Shown here in pieces: positions 11,255-22,939 of a DNA stretch of 64,000 nucleotides (position 1 is its first letter; each line of letters opens with the position of its first letter). The translations under genes and the position numbers were made by a program. The DNA is from Lepas anatifera (Eukaryota > Arthropoda > Thecostraca > Lepadidae): positions 124,001 through 188,000 of the forward strand of contig JAOTON010001917.1 of NCBI GenBank assembly GCA_034440635.1. Direction: 5' to 3'. The notes below the pieces were generated by a model. That model saw only the letters and a list, made by a program, of their open reading frames with translations. It had not been told where the DNA came from and did no database searches.

Positions 11255-12033
11255 AGGAAATACGCGAAAAATTATTATTGTGGTTTCTTGCTATTTGAAA
11301 AATCCTGGTTGCGATACTGTCAATTATTTTTGTATCTTCGGCAAAATTTTGGGAGGCCAGTCACTTATTATCGAAATAGGTTAAAAGTTCCGATAAAATG
11401 ATGAAACCTTCACCCATCACTTACTTTTCGAAAACTATTTAAAATTGAAAAGTTATGTTTTTTGTAATAAAAATGTATGCTCTCCTGTATTTGTATTTGA
11501 ATTAATTTTAAAAAGCCTTTAAAACTACAAAATGAATATGTTTGCCCTAGAAACGGAACAAACATAATTACTCAAGTCTTCAGCCGTTTCGGACCCCGGG
11601 TCTTGAGTCGTTTTCTGCTTCAGCCCCAGGATGACGAAACTTTTGCGTCAGAAAGGTCACGTGGCCCCCCTATGAAGTGGCTGTACCTTCTGATTGGTCA
11701 ATTGTGATTTCTTAGAAGTCCTATATTTCTGTTTTAATATTATTTTTGGCTGTAGCTTTTTAAAATATCTTTTTCTTTAAAAGTTCAAAACTTTCAAGTC
11801 ACTGCTTAGGAAAAATAGGACCGGTTTTTTAGAGAAATTGATAGCCTCAGCTGGGGGTACGTCATTTAAATCGATAAGAGGTGTACCGGTAAATTCGTCT
11901 AGAAATGTTGACTTTGAGAGTGATTTTAAGGCATTTGCAGGCCGAATTCGCAAAAATGAGAATAGGACTGCTGAAACAACTTTTAATGACCTTTTGATCT
12001 AGCCAATAATTTTTTTCGCGTATCTCCCTTTAA
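11251..12033. mobile_element. TTAA-bounded element, family C, copy 1 (783 bp)
   Basis: Starts TTAAAGGAAATACGCGAAAA and ends TTTCGCGTATCTCCCTTTAA, an almost perfect terminal inverted repeat. It is the reverse complement of 44,160-44,943 along its length (shared landmarks: tcaagtcttcagccgtttcg, ggtcacgtggcc, ccaatcagaa in reverse). Unlike the other TTAA families it lacks AGGTCA arrays. Non-coding. Confidence 0.85.
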
Positions 12034-12156
12034 GTGTTTCTAACGCTTAGTCCTGTTTCGTTATATTTTTGTCAGCCCTGGCCTTTTGACCAAGTTGACT
12101 GAGATCGATGTGGTAAAGGCAATTATGAATCCCTGTATCCTTCAGATGATTCTGCC

Positions 12157-12831
<675 letters not shown>

Positions 12832-12893
12832 TAGCTTTTGAGTGTGAAAGAATGTTAAATAAAATGTATTCTAGTTTGGTTGAACATTACCTC

Positions 12894-12913
12894 CTTTTTT
12901 ACTTTTGTTACAG
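12894..12913 (+). promoter_or_regulatory. Candidate 3' splice site before COG4 start
   Basis: CCTTTTTTACTTTTGTTACAG is followed 11 bases later by the COG4 ATG. The pyrimidine-rich run and final CAG make a good acceptor. This implies a non-coding first exon upstream, which I could not locate. Confidence 0.5.
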
Positions 12914-12924
12914 CTCTGACTGAA

Positions 12925-15270
12925 ATGGAAGAACCAGAATTCAAGATTGATGTGTCCACGGATTTCAAGCCAACCACAAGCAAGGCACTGGAAAAGAAAG
13001 CTGATCATGTCATTGACCCAGCCATCAGGGAGCTGTCCTCCACAGATGATATTGAACAACTCTACAAAAAACTGTCGGTAGACGAGGAGCGACTGGAATC
13101 AGAGATGGAAGCGCTGCTGGACCAGCGCTGCCATTTGGCAGCCAAAATGGCAGCCCTACAGAAAATGGCGCCCGGCCTGCAGCTGGTGCACGCCGATGCC
13201 AGCCAACTGAGCGGCATGGTCGCCTTCACCACAGAACTGGCCATCAGCGTGTCGGCCAAGGTTCGACAGCTGGACCGTGCCAAGACCCGCGTCGCTCAGG
13301 CGCAGCAGCGGGTGAACGACCTGCTGGACCTCAAATCGTGCGCCGAGGGCGTGCAGACGGCCCTGCAGGCCGAGGACTTTGAGCAGGCGGCCGCGCACGT
13401 GCACCGCTTCCTGGCCATAGACGAGTCGGTGGTGCGGCTCTCTGCCACCGACGAGGCGGCTGGCAGCCTGGGCGCCGCCTTCACCCTGCTGCGGCGCGCC
13501 GAGGCCCGGCTGCAGACTGCTGTTGCGGCCCGTTTCGCTGAGGCCGTCAAAGCTGACGACCTGGCCTCGATCGAGCGGTTCTTCAAGATCTTCCCGCTGC
13601 TGAACCGACACGAGGAGGGCGTACAAAGGTTCGCCGGCTACCTATGCAGTAAGCTGGAGGCGTCTGCCGCGCGGACCGTGCAGGAGGCGGAGCGGAGCGT
13701 CGCTGGGCAGCCACGTGCTGCCGTGGCCTGGGCTGACGCTGCCACCATCCTCTTCGAGGAGATCGCGCGTCTAGTGGAGATCCACCAGCCCATTGTGGAA
13801 ACCTTCTACGGTCCCGGATGGCTGATGGCCACCATAGAGCATCTGCAGAAGGCCTGCGACACCCACATCACCAGCATCGTCGCTGGCTTCAACACTCACC
13901 GGCAAATGGTCGCCAAGGTGTCGCGTGTTGGCGAGAGCCTGCGCTCGGGACGCGGCGGCGCCGGCGGCAGTGGTAGCGGTACGGCGGCAGCTCCCGACCC
14001 GCGCGAGCTGGAACCGCTGCTGGGGGAGCTGGCACTGCTTCAGACCCGCGGACAGCTGTACGTTCGCTTCGTGCGCCGCCGCGTGCTGAGCGACATCGAG
14101 GTAGGCTTCAGTGAGAAGGAGCGCGGTGCGCGGGCGGCGCGGCTGGATGGCATCATCAAAGACAGCGAGCTCAGCCGCTGCCTGCAGGAGCTAACCGGAC
14201 AGTACATCACTCTGGAAAGTTACTACCTGACTGAGTGCATAGGCAAGGCGGTGCGGCTGGACACCACCGAGGAGGGAAGTCTGACCTCCAGCATGGTGGA
14301 CGATGTCTTTTTCATCATCAAGAAGTGCATCAGGCGTGCGCTGTCGAGCGGCAGTGTGGACGGTGCCTGCGCCATGATCAACATAGCCAGTGGTCTGCTG
14401 GAGTCGGAGCTGGGTGGAGCGCTGGAACGTCACCTGCGCCAGGGCTTCCCCTCTGGCTACCTGGACCTTAGTCAAGCCTACACCGTTCTACAGACCAGCA
14501 TACAGCAGGGCAAGCTGCACGCCGCCGACTCTGACGCCCAGAAAGCCCAGTTCCTGACGGCTCTCAATAACGCTCGCGCCAGTCAGGAGTACGTGGCGGC
14601 GCTGTGCTCCACCCTGCGCCAGGAGGCGGCGGCACAGCTCGCTGCCGCCTCCGCGCACGACAAGGACAAGCTGGACTCCTGCCTGGCCGGCCTGGAAGGG
14701 GCTGCCGGCCGGTTTGAGACGCTCTCGGAGGCAGGTTTGAAGCAGTTGCGCTCCAGTGCCATCAAGCCGCGAGTGAAGCCGTGGGTGGACGGATTTGCGG
14801 CGGTCAGTCACGACATCACCGAGGAAGAGCTGGCTCAGTACGAGGCCGAGGACCCGTTCGTGCAGGCGCTGGTGTCGCGGGTGTCGGCGCTGCTGGCCCA
14901 GCTGGGTGGCGCGCTTCTGCCGCCGCTCAGCCAGGCGCTGGCCTGCGCCACCGTCGACGAACTGGCCTCCCAGCTGGAGAAGAACGTGCTGCGCAGTCGC
15001 TTCAGCCGGCTGGGCGGGCTGCAGCTGGATAAGGAGGTTCGCTGTCTGGCCGCCTTTCTGGCCTCGGTCACCGCCTGGTCGGAGCGAGGCCGGCTGGGCC
15101 GCCTCTCTCAGATGGCGGCGCTGCTCAACATGGAGCAGGTGTCCGAGGTGGCCGACTACTGGGGTGCTGGCTCAGGGACTACGTGGAGACTGACTCCGGC
15201 CGAGGTTCGCACCGTGCTCTCGCTGCGTGTCGACTTCTCTGCCGAGGACGTGAAAAGGCTGAAGCTGTAG
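12925..15270 (+). CDS. COG4: Conserved oligomeric Golgi complex subunit 4, single coding exon
   Basis: COG4 is a lobe A subunit of the COG tether, which works at the Golgi in retrograde vesicle traffic and binds SNAREs and the SNARE regulator SLY1. The protein is 781 residues, against 785 in human. Conserved blocks: EGVQTALQAEDFEQAAAHVH (141-160), ERFFKIFPLL (217-226), HQPIVETFYGPG (287-298), LTSSMVDDVFFIIKKCIRRA (453-472), SRLGGLQLDKE (694-704), and the end TWRLTPAEVR (753-762). Arg726 and Glu760 match the human Arg729-Glu764 salt bridge. Residues about 341-356 are a Gly/Ser/Ala-rich insert. The ATG at 12,925 gives the family length; the frame is open from 12,880, but that part lies in the predicted intron and acceptor. 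The whole coding region is one exon, whereas vertebrate COG4 has many. The frame is intact and GC-rich. Confidence 0.95.
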   Translation: MEEPEFKIDVSTDFKPTTSKALEKKADHVIDPAIRELSSTDDIEQLYKKLSVDEERLESEMEALLDQRCHLAAKMAALQKMAPGLQLVHADASQLSGMVAFTTELAISVSAKVRQLDRAKTRVAQAQQRVNDLLDLKSCAEGVQTALQAEDFEQAAAHVHRFLAIDESVVRLSATDEAAGSLGAAFTLLRRAEARLQTAVAARFAEAVKADDLASIERFFKIFPLLNRHEEGVQRFAGYLCSKLEASAARTVQEAERSVAGQPRAAVAWADAATILFEEIARLVEIHQPIVETFYGPGWLMATIEHLQKACDTHITSIVAGFNTHRQMVAKVSRVGESLRSGRGGAGGSGSGTAAAPDPRELEPLLGELALLQTRGQLYVRFVRRRVLSDIEVGFSEKERGARAARLDGIIKDSELSRCLQELTGQYITLESYYLTECIGKAVRLDTTEEGSLTSSMVDDVFFIIKKCIRRALSSGSVDGACAMINIASGLLESELGGALERHLRQGFPSGYLDLSQAYTVLQTSIQQGKLHAADSDAQKAQFLTALNNARASQEYVAALCSTLRQEAAAQLAAASAHDKDKLDSCLAGLEGAAGRFETLSEAGLKQLRSSAIKPRVKPWVDGFAAVSHDITEEELAQYEAEDPFVQALVSRVSALLAQLGGALLPPLSQALACATVDELASQLEKNVLRSRFSRLGGLQLDKEVRCLAAFLASVTAWSERGRLGRLSQMAALLNMEQVSEVADYWGAGSGTTWRLTPAEVRTVLSLRVDFSAEDVKRLKL

Positions 15271-16000
15271 CCGCCGCGGCAGTCAGTTTGAGCGGGCGCT
15301 CACCACCACTGAGCAGTCCGCCCTCTACTTTCCCTGTTGGAGGACCATAACTTGTTAAGTTTGAGTCTATTTTGTATTGTGCCACCAAAATATGCCTAAT
15401 TGTATTTATCGGAGATTTTCGAGGCTCAAGAGCTTCGATTTTCATACACATGGCATAACCGTAATGAGCAGGTGGATTTTGTTTCACTCTCATTGCGCAC
15501 GATAAGTTATTGTGAATATATAAGAAATATCAAAATATTAGTGTTCGGTAGACAAAATGAAGAGAAGTTCAGAAATGCGTCAAAAATACCCCAGAAATAC
15601 CCCAAAAATAGTAACTGAAAACCTGTCGGATTAGACGACGTAGGTACTTCATGAACAGCTTGGGATGGTGAAATTCACTGGGGGCAAACAATGCACAAGG
15701 ACTAATTCATTTTACAAATTTAGTAGTTAGGCAGTGCATGACAAAACAATAACTGCTTTTGAAGGCATTTCTCCAGCAATATTAGCCCGTTATTTACTAT
15801 AGGTGTCGACATGGTAGTTAAGAAATGTGCGAGTCTTAATCGGTCTAACAGGCTCTAGATTGGTTAACGCGTTTTTTAATTGTTCTTACTATGCGTTTTA
15901 CGTGTAATACTTCGGGGGCATCATAAGTGTACCGGATATTGATCTTAAAGTGTAGTATATTTTTGTAGTCTTTTTTTCGAACAGAATAAAACATTGTCGT
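15271..16000 (+). other. COG4 3' untranslated region and polyadenylation signal
   Basis: After the TAG, base composition falls to AT-rich. AATAAA at 15,985-15,990 (in cagAATAAAaca) is the best polyadenylation signal, which would give a 3' UTR of about 730 bases. No genomic poly-A tract follows, which argues against a recent retrocopy. Confidence 0.45.
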
Positions 16001-18542
16001 TTGCGCTCTAAGTGAAATAGAGGCGATATTTGAAATTGCAACTAGTTATTTAGTTATGTAGGCTTAACACCGCACTGGGGTTGGACGGCACTGGGGGGGC
16101 CTGGTGGCCCCTAGATTCGAACTAGAGGGTTGAAAACGCCTTGGTGGTGGGTGGGGGCTTGGTGATCACATGTGACATTTTCTGCCTGGTATATTAGGTA
16201 ACGGTCGAGGTATATTGGCCTGTGGTATGATTGATAATGCTGTTTTGGGAAATGGGGGATAGTGGGTTCTAGGTGGCTCCACGGGTAGGTGTGTTTAGGT
16301 TTGGATACTCTTATTATTTATTTGCAATGTGCCACTGTTTGGGGGAATGGGATTGACCTCCATGACCTGCTTGCCTTGGTTGATTTTGTATTGGTCCTAC
16401 CGATGACGTTTGTGGGGTACGTTTTGGCGACGGTGGTGACCTGGGCCTTGCCTGTGGCCTGTTCTGTTGTAGTGACCTGATGCGCTTTGACGTCGTCCCG
16501 GTCTGAGCTATGGTCACCTTGATAAATGGGCTGTTGAAGCCTAGTATTGTGGCATTAAAGTCTCACGCTAATTCTGTATGTGGGGTTTTTGGGGTGCCGG
16601 CCCCTTGTTAAGGGCGCGCTAACCGTTCCCAAAGCCACCGTTCCATTACTGTTGATACGCATGACTAAAGGGATATCTATTTACGACCTATCATAAATAT
16701 TGCCAAGGCTATTCGAACTGCGCAAACCTATTTTATCAGATCTCGCAGAGAACTTTTGTCCCACTTCTCATACGAAAACGAACTGATGGGATCGAAGGCT
16801 AGGGTTTGGGGGACGGCAGGTTTGATATTTGGCCAATTGGCGGGTGGAATGAGGGCATACTTCTTTAATCTGCTTCCCTCCACGCCAACAGACTGTTGAT
16901 CAGGTAGGGGATTTGAGCTGCCAACGTTGGTGGCGAATGATATATCTTCCTCCCCAATGACTGCGCCTATTTGGCCTTCACCGGACCGTTTAAGGGCCAC
17001 ATGACCATTTCAAGCGTTTAGGCAAGAGTTGCACCCTCTCAGGATATCCGACATTGGCAACAGGATCACTTCGCTCGTCTGACACTGAATGCTGTCAGAC
17101 GCGAGTGCGCTGTCCATGTCTAACGTCCATGGAGGAAGCAGAGGTTGAAAAATCGGCCGACTCGCCGACACGTTGGTGACAAATAAAGATCAGGTCGCTG
17201 ACAAAACAGGCGAGATTGTGCACCCCCGCTTGAGAAGTTGACGCACAGTCTTTCAACACGTCATTTAAGATTCAAAAGGACTCAGGGTTTTTCTAACGGC
17301 AACGGAAACCAAAACATCTAAGCAGTCCAAAATGGCAAATAGTTCCCGTGTTGTGCCAAAGCTCAATATTCTTGGTTAAACAAGTTTGGCTTGAAATTTC
17401 GTTGGTGATACCTGGACACTTTCTGACCTCTGGAGGACTGAACGACTGAACAGGTCTATAGAAGTGAACACATGAATAATGATGTGTTTCTGCCAGGGTT
17501 GGAAAAATACCGGTAAAAACTAGGTTTATGCCAGCCAGTGGCATAAACTGGTAAATACCGGTATTTACCCAGGAAGAAGTGGCAAAAACTGGAAAAAAGT
17601 GACAAAAACCTTTAAACTGACAATGATAGACCAGAAAGACATTTAAATGCCATAAAGCAGTTGTGAATGTGCAGCAAATGATGGCATTGACATGGTCTCT
17701 GGTCAAGACTGGTGTGTAAGCAGGTATTTTATTTTCTAGTTATCATGGTTCAGAATCCTATGAATAACCAACTTACACCCAAAACTCTGGAAAATGGCGA
17801 AATGTCAAAAGTAATAAATTTTAATCCGTAGGTACCAGACGTACGTCACTGAAAACGTGGAAAGGTGAGATTAACAAATCAGCCTGGTTGCAGAAATTGC
17901 CAAATCCTACCTTTCTTCTTCTTCACTGACGGGTACTCAGGTTCCAATGTCTGAATATGCGTCTGCTTTGGGTCTTTGAGATATATTTTTGTCCAGTATT
18001 ATGAATGGAAACTGATTATTCCTCTCATTTTTAAGTAAGCAGTTTGTCGATTTTGCTGACTGGTCAAACAGAACAGTGGCATTTCTAAATGGTACACTTT
18101 GAACCCTCCTCAGGTAGTAGGTGTTCAGAAACCGATAATTTAATGACATTTGATATTAAAGCAAAGCGTTTGACTTTCTCTGCTGTAAAATTCAATTCTA
18201 AAGAAGTCGAGGTTCTTTAATTGCTTGCTTAACGCGGAATGTCGATTGCTTTCGAGCTCTTATGCTGTTGATTATGCGAATCTTAGGATATAATTAGAAA
18301 TGTTTCAATATCATTAACGATTTTCTGATCAGGATTCCTTGCTAACTACACCGGACTGGGAAAAATGGTCGACCCTCTACCACCAACCAAGTATTTTTAT
18401 GTACCTATAATATTTTGTATTCTGACATGGGGACTCCAAAATCAAAATACAGGCAACAGAGGCCATATGGGCCCATGAAATCATTTCTTAATTAATCACT
18501 GGGACAAGTTACGGCAATGTGAGTAATTTCACTGTACTTTTC
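16001..18542. other. Unassigned intergenic sequence
   Basis: No gene recognised. Near 17,505-17,600 a short cluster of related words (ataccggta, ggcataaactgg, ggcaaaaactgg) forms small inverted repeats. Other open frames look random. Confidence 0.4.
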
Positions 18543-19211
18543 TCACCCTAGTGGGGAGAGGGTGTTTGAACACCTCGGGTTTTTCCAACGGTGCCGGAAA
18601 CCAGCGGCGCAAGGCGCCGCTGTACCTGGCATCGCTTATCTTTGACCAAAAACGCAAATTTCCTGAAAATGATTATTTGGGGTCATTTCAGGTCAGGTCA
18701 CCAGGCCAGTTCAAGTGACCTCACCTCATAAAATGTTTAAAAATTGCATAAGTCAGGGTCTATCGATCGGAAACTCATCACATAATAGACCCACCGGGTC
18801 TAGAAAATATATTCCGGGATTTTTATATTGCAGATCTAAGGCCAAATACGTGCCATGCATATCCATTGGAAATGCATGTAGAAAACGCAAGTTGGTCGAA
18901 AAATGACTATTTCTGAAGATACCTACGGCTTAAAAGGACTTCTTTTATTGAAATGGTAGTATCACTCGGTTTTCTGTACTGAGGGGAATTTAATGATGCT
19001 TGAATATTGGCTCCAAGTTAACCCAGTCAGGTGCTAGATTAAAAATCAGTGTTCTCAACACTTTCACTCCTTTGGCTCATCATGAACTCCGTATTAACCT
19101 TAGCAAAAAAGTTACTGACATAGTATCCTCATAATTTTTCGTTGGCTATTCAGAGCTTTCGCGTTTGTTTTTGTTTTTTTGCTCCTTCCAGGAGCCGAGT
19201 TCGAGAGGGTG
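18543..19211. mobile_element. AGGTCA-rich element, group H, copy 2
   Basis: It begins near CACCCTAGTGGGGAGAGGG, with a GC hairpin gcggcgcaaggcgccgc close inside (about 18,602-18,620), then AGGTCA repeats and the shared series cccaccgggt, ttccgggat, ccattggaaatgcatg. It ends near gccgagttcgagagggtgtt, as does the 3,240-3,935 copy. It abuts the next TTAA element directly. About 670 bp and non-coding. Confidence 0.55.
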
Positions 19212-20066
19212 TTCAACACGTGCATTGACGGGGGCAGGTACCCGCCCCCATGGGTTTTTCTGAGATAGTGTAAAAACGGCGGGGTGCAGCGGCGCCATAC
19301 TTGGCAAACCTTGTGCCCGATCATTTTTAAAACTGTATTCAAAATTTTAAGGTTAGGTCATCTCAGCTCAGGTCACCGGTGCAGGTCAGGTGACCTCACC
19401 TCAAAAATGTTTAAGATAGCATAAGTCAGAACTTAGAACAATGTAAACAGATCCGATTGAAACTCGTAATGGCCCCACCATATTCTTTAAACTATATTCC
19501 GCTATTTTCGATATCTATGGCCTAAGGTCAGGTACCACCTATGACCTCTTCATTGGAAATGCACGGGAAAATGGTTTAAACAGAATAACTTAGTAATAAA
19601 TGGTGACAGAGCTTTTATTATCACGGTGTTAGGTTTGTATCATCCTTGTAGATCTGATGATATGCATTTAACCTGATTTGACCTTGACTTAACCTCAGGT
19701 CAGGTCAAATTCTAGGTTTGACCTGATTCCAATGCCGATTTGACCTAGCAAGGTGACATTACAAATCATTCGATTCGGCTTGCTGCGAAGATTCCGATGG
19801 CCTACATTTTTTGCTCTAACTTTACCAGCCAAATGTAATGACTAAAAACCTTTATTTACATGTTATCTCTATGGTGGCATGTTTTAACCTCTAGTGACCT
19901 AGAATGTGACCTGAAAAATGTTGATTTTTTCCTGTAGAGACTTCGATGTACTATCCAACGCCGTTTACTTTTTCGCTATCTAGCGTGGTTCTCGAGATCT
20001 TAGGGGGCGGCGGGTACATCCTGTCAATGCGAAACTGGCTCAGACCTCCGTCAATGCGCATGTTAA
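19212..20066. mobile_element. TTAA-bounded element, family A, copy 1
   Basis: The left end is a mutated TTAA terminus (ttcaacacgtgcattgacgg) and the right end is tcaatgcgcatgttaa. Next come cap palindrome GGTACC, the GC block with aacggcgg, the AGGTCA array (19,350-19,400 and 19,670-19,760) and the ctagcgtggttctcgagatc right-end signature. It is full-length but more diverged than copies 2 and 3. Confidence 0.8.
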
Positions 20067-20849
20067 ACACCACCCCCCCCCTCCCACCAGTGTGCCAGAA
20101 ACTGGTTTTGCGCCACAATGCCGAGTGTAAAATTCATATTGGGAAATATAGCCGGTGAGTGGAATGTTCAAGTAATATTTTGAGAGTAGATTAAAACCCT
20201 GTTACATCCCTTACCTATTTTAAGCATAGAAATGAATTTTCCACGAAAACTGTTCTTAGTTCCATACTTTTGATGAGTTCATAAACACCAGGGCTATTAG
20301 ATTCGACTGAACAGGCGCCACTTCAAAAGTGAGTGAAAAATAAGTAAAAACAAAAATTCAGAATTGAGTGGAAAATCCGACTTGTTCAGTTGCGGGTCCC
20401 CACCCAGCGCCCTGGGATTTGGAACTGAGCAAAGGTGGACCTGAGGCACAATGGGGTGGTTATTAATAATTCTTGTGGGTAATCTAAACTCCTAAATGCG
20501 AAGGGAACGCTTAGAAATCAAATCACAAGATTCAGTGGAAATGCGTACCTTCCGTAGCGTATTCCTACAAATTGTCGTGCTGGAGCAATTATATTACTTT
20601 CTTCATACGAGCGCCAGGTGATCATAAATTTTCTTCACGTGAACGGGAGACACCTAATTAAAAGGATCCCGTTCAGGCGGCACCATGCGTGGCTAGTATT
20701 TTTCCACTTATCTAAAAAAATCCGTTCGAGCTGAGCGTAATCGGGAGCAAGTAGCTGTAAAAAGTAAAACGAAGTTTTTGTAATAGATTCTTCTCAGGAA
20801 AATGTTCTATACAATTTGGAAATGAGGGTTGATGATATCATGAGCGTCG
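20067..20849. other. Unassigned sequence
   Basis: No gene or named repeat recognised. Confidence 0.4.
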
Positions 20850-21030
20850 TCCTCTGAAAAAAATGAGAGGGCAGCCAAATTTCAACCTCATGCGGACAAA
20901 AATTACCACGTTAGGATCAAAAGCTCTTCGAATCTGGGCTCCTCGTTGCCTTCCGCACCGGCTGGATATAAAAACATCCGATATTCTCTCATTTTGACTG
21001 AGATCAAGAATTTTTCACCAAAAAAAGTCC
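20850..21030 (+). repeat. Interspersed repeat I, copy 1
   Basis: Shares the ordered words ccacgttag, cttcgaatytgggctcc, cgttgccttccgca, cggctgg and attttgrctgag with 47,560-47,740 (same strand) and, more diverged, with 46,815-46,990 (opposite strand). One reading frame keeps the peptide pattern RIWAPRCLP in two copies, with an in-frame stop later in this one. Confidence 0.6.
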
Positions 21031-21114
21031 GATGCCTGGTGGATTCAGAGGAAATGTAGTTTCAACCTAGTTTCGTTAGTCAAAGCTCAGTATCCCTAGA
21101 TCCGCGCCCGCTAT

Positions 21115-21950
21115 TTAACACGCGTATTGACGGGGGGTACCCGCCTCCCCCTCGAGTTTTTCGGAGATAGCAGAAAAACGGTGGCGCGTAGCGCCGCCGT
21201 GCTTGTCATACCTTTTTTCATCATTTTTACATCTTCTGGGAGAATTTTAAGGTTAGGTCATCTCAGGTCAGGTCACCAATACAGGCCAAGTGACCTGACC
21301 TCAAAAAAAGTTTAAGATAGCATAAGTCAGAACAGGGTGAACTTATCCGATTGAAACTCATATCACATAATGGGCCCACCGAGTTCTCTAAAATATGTTC
21401 CGGTATTTTTGATATCGATGACCTAAGGTCAGGTACGAGCCATGACCTCTCCATTGGGAATACATGGGAAAAATTGTTTTAGCTAAATAACTCAGTAATG
21501 AATAGAGATAGAGCTTTAACTTTAACTTCATTAGATTTGTCTCGTCATTGCAGTTCCAATGATATGCATTTTGTCCAATTTGATCTTGACCTGACCTCAG
21601 GTCAGGTAAAATCCTTGATTTGACCCAGCAAGATCATATTATATATCATTTGATTCGGCTTGCTGCGAGGATTAATACAGTTCAAATAGTTTTCTCTATC
21701 TTTACTAGTTCAGATGTAATTGCCGAAAAACTTCATTTACATGTTATTCCTATGACGGCATGTTTTGACCTCTAGTGACCTTAATTGTGACTTGAAAAAA
21801 ATGGTTTAAATATTTTCGATGGAGAAGTGTATGGGCTATCCAACGCCGTTTACCGTTTTTCGCTACCTAGCGTGGTTCTCGAGATCTTAGGGGCAGGTAC
21901 CCCCCCGTCAAGGCGAAGGTGGCTCAGACCTCCGCCAATGCGCGTGTTAA
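21115..21950. mobile_element. TTAA-bounded element, family A, copy 2 (836 bp)
   Basis: Bounded by TTAA at 21,115 and 21,947, with ends TTAACACGCGTATTGACGGG and CCAATGCGCGTGTTAA. The order of parts is: cap GGGTACCC; an A/T-rich hairpin tttttcgga...agaaaaa; GC hairpin gcgcgtagcgcc; AGGTCA array (21,255-21,300); middle and right AGGTCA clusters (21,420-21,440, 21,590-21,630, 21,770-21,790); and the right cap. Very similar to 54,963-55,792. Non-coding. Confidence 0.9.
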
Positions 21951-22150
21951 ACTTTTTTAGGTCAGGTCACTTGACCCGTACTGGTTGCCTGACCTGACAT
22001 GACCTAACCTTAAAATTTGGACACACGTTTTAAAAAATCATCGGGAAAAAGGTATGTCAATTACGGTGGCGCTACGCGCCGCCATTTCTAAGCTATCTCC
22101 AAGAAACCCGAGGGGGCGGGTACCCGCCCTCCCTGTCAATGCGCGTGTCA
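21951..22150 (-). mobile_element. Inverted left-end fragment of family A
   Basis: This is the reverse complement of the first about 200 bases of the family: aggtcaggtcacttgacc, gacctaaccttaaaattt, ggcgctacgcgccgcc, gggcgggtacccgcc, gtcaatgcgcgtgt. It starts directly at the end of copy 2, so the pair forms a partial head-to-tail inverted dimer. Confidence 0.8.
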
Positions 22151-22650
22151 GACATTTTTGGAGGTGAGGTCACTTGACCTGACTTGAGATGACCCAACCT
22201 TATGTTTTTGGGAAAGCTGTGGAATTGATCAAGGATAAGATGTGCCAAGTACAGGGGCGGACACAGACCCGAGTTTTAGGGGGCCAAACCCATGTCTGCC
22301 TCTCCTCCTGGGGGGGGGGGGCTGGGACGTGCAATTCGGGCGCTCGACAGACCAAGTACCTATAAGCTACCCCTCCAAGTACATGATTTGCTCTCCTGGG
22401 GGGAGGGGTGGGAGCGAATATTGTTTGCTCTACGGACTTAGTGTAAACACCTTTTTTCAAAAATTTATCTGGCGTTTGGGGGCCAAAAGATAGTTTGGCC
22501 CACCCTCCAGCGCTTTTGGAGGGGGGGCCATGGCCGGGATGCCCCCCCTCCTGCGTCCGCCAATGGCCAAGTACGGAGGAGCTTCGCGCCGCCGTTTTTT
22601 CGTGCAGCCAGAAAAACTCAAAGGGGGGTATTCAAACATCCCCCACCGGG
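22151..22650 (-). mobile_element. Second inverted left-end fragment of family A, split by a hAT-like MITE
   Basis: The outer part (22,151-22,251) carries gaggtcacttgacctgac and gatgacccaacctta. The rest resumes at 22,566 with aagtacggaggagcttcgcgccgccg and ends in the cap near 22,640. The break falls in the word ccaagtacgg, which is intact in family A, and is explained by the insertion at 22,252-22,565. Confidence 0.75.
22252..22565. mobile_element. hAT-like MITE with perfect 8-bp target duplication
   Basis: Starts CAGGGGCGGACACAG and ends with the inverted counterpart CTGCGTCCGCCAATG. It is flanked by the exact 8-bp direct repeat GCCAAGTA (22,244-22,251 and 22,566-22,573). Eight-base duplications and CA-starting ends fit the hAT superfamily. 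It is 314 bp, non-coding, and interrupts a family A fragment. Confidence 0.9.
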
Positions 22651-22939
22651 GCGAGATTTAGAATGCTTGCTGAAAGTCACACGCTTTTCTGGCATATCTG
22701 GAGCTATCGATCATAAGATAAGCGTTGCCGCCAGTATTCAAGTGAGGGGGGCCAGCGTATCTTCAATCTGCAGATCAGTGAGGGTTTTTTGCATACGACG
22801 TCAGCGACGGAAGCGAAGGGGTTCTGGAATTGCTTGCTTTCGCTGACGAATGGGATATGTGGGTCTGACGTTTGCTGATGATTACTGATAGGGGGGCATC
22901 AGTGGAACCATGGGGTGGAAGTGGGGAGGGGGGGTGGTT

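Noticed and set aside
12880..12924. COG4 start at the upstream in-frame ATG
   Set aside because: This segment is the pyrimidine-rich end of a likely intron with its acceptor CAG; the ATG at 12,925 gives the normal family length.
13156..15193. Long antisense and alternate-frame ORFs across COG4
   Set aside because: They are shadows of the GC-rich COG4 coding sequence; only the annotated frame matches a protein family.
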